From assembly GCA_031289935.1 (NCBI GenBank), contig JAITON010000120.1:1-7323 (forward strand): a stretch of DNA of 7,323 bases. The letters are read 5' to 3'. Shown one piece after another: positions 6,573 to 7,323 of the stretch. The translations under genes were made by a program, and so were the position numbers. The stretch's first letter is position 1, and each line of letters begins with the position of its first letter. Source of the DNA: Treponema sp. (GTDB taxonomy: Bacteria > Spirochaetota > Spirochaetia > Treponematales > Breznakiellaceae). The notes below the pieces were generated by a model. It was not told the origin of the DNA and searched no databases. It saw nothing but the letters and a program-made list of their open reading frames with translations.

Positions 6573-6962
6573 CTAAAAGGCCAATTTCCACATCTTTGCC
6601 AGGAAAATCCGCTCATTAACCGGTTTAACGATATAATCCGTGGCCCCGTTTTTGAGGGCCTCGATTACATTATAGCGGGCCGATTCGCTGGTAACCATAA
6701 TAATGGGCGTTTTCCGGTATTCCTCCTGGGCCCGAACCTTCCGCAGGAACTCAAGCCCCGAAAGTTCCGGCATGTTCCAGTCCAGGAGAATCAGGTCCAC
6801 GGGCCCGGCCTTGAGCCGCTTGAGGGCTTCCTTGCCGTTGGATGCCTCCAGGAATTCGCAGGCCACCTTAAGCTGGATAAAGGTATTTTTGATGATATTC
6901 CGCATGATCCGCGAGTCGTCCACCACCAATATCGTCTTTACCGTCCCTTCTCCATGGTCCAT
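6573..6962 (-). CDS. CheY-like single-domain response regulator
   Basis: The 129-residue protein is a stand-alone receiver domain with no output domain. The key residues are present: acidic pair Asp15-Asp16 in ILVVDDSRIMR, phosphoacceptor Asp61 in LILLDWNMPELSG, Thr91 in PIIMVTSES and Lys113 in YIVKP. The start of helix 1 (SRIMRNIIKNTF) and the DWNMP motif place it with CheY-type receivers that act by binding a target. It heads the operon with the CheX phosphatase and the HPt-bearing kinase, which together would add and remove its phosphate. The chosen ATG is at 6962-6960. The -10 hexamer ends only five bases upstream, so the mRNA should begin at or within a base or two of the ATG. No other ATG/GTG/TTG lies before the conserved core in a better position. 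Confidence 0.94.
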   Translation of the reverse strand: MDHGEGTVKTILVVDDSRIMRNIIKNTFIQLKVACEFLEASNGKEALKRLKAGPVDLILLDWNMPELSGLEFLRKVRAQEEYRKTPIIMVTSESARYNVIEALKNGATDYIVKPVNERIFLAKMWKLAF

Positions 6963-6967
6963 AAGCT

Positions 6968-6996
6968 AGTATACGGCCAGAAGCCCCCCGTGTAAA
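6968..6996 (-). promoter_or_regulatory. Sigma-70-type promoter of the cheY-cheX-kinase operon
   Basis: On the - strand TTTACA (6996-6991) and TATACT (6973-6968) are separated by exactly 17 bases, each matching five of six consensus bases. The predicted +1 falls at 6962-6961, that is at the ATG of the receiver gene. The only other element nearby is a hairpin at 7002-7025, six bases upstream of the -35. Confidence 0.7.
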
Positions 6997-7001
6997 GCCC
7001 T

Positions 7002-7025
7002 GCAACCCGCCTACGGCGGGATTGC
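7002..7025. other. GC-rich inverted repeat upstream of the operon promoter
   Basis: CCCGCC (7006-7011) and GGCGGG (7015-7020) form a perfect 6-bp stem around TAC. Outside them GCAA (7002-7005) pairs with TTGC (7022-7025) across a single bulged A at 7021. On neither strand is it followed by a T-run, so it is more likely a protein site or relic than an intrinsic terminator. The right arm is part of GCGGGATTGC, repeated at 7028-7037. Confidence 0.5.
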
Positions 7026-7072
7026 TTGCGGGATTGCCGGGGCCGTTGTGCGCAAAAGGTCTAGGGGATTGC
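7016..7072 (+). repeat. Short direct repeats GCGGGATTGC / GGGATTGC
   Basis: GCGGGATTGC occurs at 7016-7025 and 7028-7037. Its inner octamer GGGATTGC occurs a third time at 7065-7072, one base before the 21-bp array begins. No gene is visible between 6963 and 7323. This stretch holds only the promoter, the hairpin, these short repeats and the array. Confidence 0.6.
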
Positions 7073-7073
7073 A

Positions 7074-7323
7074 GGCCACATGGTCATGTCCTGAGGCCAT
7101 GTGGTCGTGTCCTGAGGCCACTTGGTCGTGTATTTAGGCCATGTGGTCGTGTCCTGAGGCCATGTGGTCGTGTATTTAGGCCACTTGGTCGTATATTTTA
7201 GCCCACTTGGTCGTATATTTTAGGCCACTTGGTCGTATATTTTAGCCCACTTGGTCGTATATTTTAGCCCACTTTGTCGTATATTTAGCCCAATTGGTAG
7301 TGTACTGAGGCCATGTGGTGGAG
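7074..7323 (+). repeat. Array of twelve 21-22 bp direct repeats, possibly the end of an insertion sequence
   Basis: Twelve units begin at 7074, 7095, 7116, 7137, 7158, 7179, 7201, 7223, 7245, 7267, 7288 and 7309, the last cut by the window edge. Each starts GGCCANNTGGTCGT (or GCCCA...), with an imperfect dyad CCA-NN-TGG, followed by a variable tail of the type GTCCTGA, GTATTTA or ATATTTTA. Units are adjacent with no spacers. The four at 7179-7266 are 22 bp, the other complete ones 21 bp. The block 7179-7222 is repeated exactly at 7223-7266, so the array grew partly by duplicating pairs. The third unit from the window's right edge (7267) has a damaged dyad (CCACTTTG). Dense dyad-bearing repeats at a two-turn spacing are known from the ends of some IS21-type elements, where they bind the transposase. 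That reading is inference, as no transposase is present here. Confidence 0.85.

Noticed and set aside
7074..7323. CRISPR array
   Set aside because: Units are 21-22 bp and directly adjacent with no unique spacers, and no cas gene is present.

Overview
The window is GC-rich bacterial DNA with dense, closely packed genes. The left ~350 bases and the right ~250 bases are visibly more AT-rich and carry accessory material: a broken toxin-type gene and a tandem-repeat array. Nothing names the species outright. A CheX-type phosphatase beside CheY and a CheA-like kinase, together with a secreted barrel-like protein of no recognised family, would suit a spirochaete of the Treponema/Spirochaeta kind. 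That is inference and only moderately secure.

Left to right on the + strand, the window opens inside a PIN-domain (VapC-like) ribonuclease gene. It is interrupted by an in-frame TGA exactly where the family usually has a Trp codon (2-346). After a short spacer comes a secreted, probably outer-membrane beta-barrel protein of unknown function (505-1941). A 15-bp GC-rich tandem repeat follows, then a compact promoter, a NagD-type HAD phosphatase (2019-2816) and, three bases later, a complete chorismate synthase gene aroC (2820-3929). The last two look like one transcription unit.

The - strand carries a four-gene operon read from right to left: a single-domain CheY-like receiver (6962-6573), a CheX-like phosphatase (6557-6078), a membrane-bound PAS/HPt/CheA-type-ATPase histidine kinase (6074-4302) and a small beta-rich DUF6941-like protein (4312-3926). 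Gaps are 15 and 3 nt, then an 11-nt overlap. A strong sigma-70-type promoter (TTTACA-N17-TATACT) lies directly upstream of the receiver gene. The set reads as a self-contained phosphorelay: the kinase senses and autophosphorylates, the receiver is the output, CheX resets it. The kinase has no CheW-like coupling domain, so it is probably not wired into the ordinary chemoreceptor array.

The two transcription units meet tail to tail, with aroC and the DUF6941-like gene sharing a TTAA in which both stop codons lie. Two well-placed -10 elements (before the HAD gene and before the cheY-like gene) sit so close to the start codon that leaderless mRNAs are predicted.

The right end (7074-7323) is an array of twelve 21-22 bp direct repeats, built partly by duplication of two-unit blocks and running off the window. 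It resembles the multiple transposase-binding sites at the end of some insertion sequences (IS21-type), but no transposase is in view.
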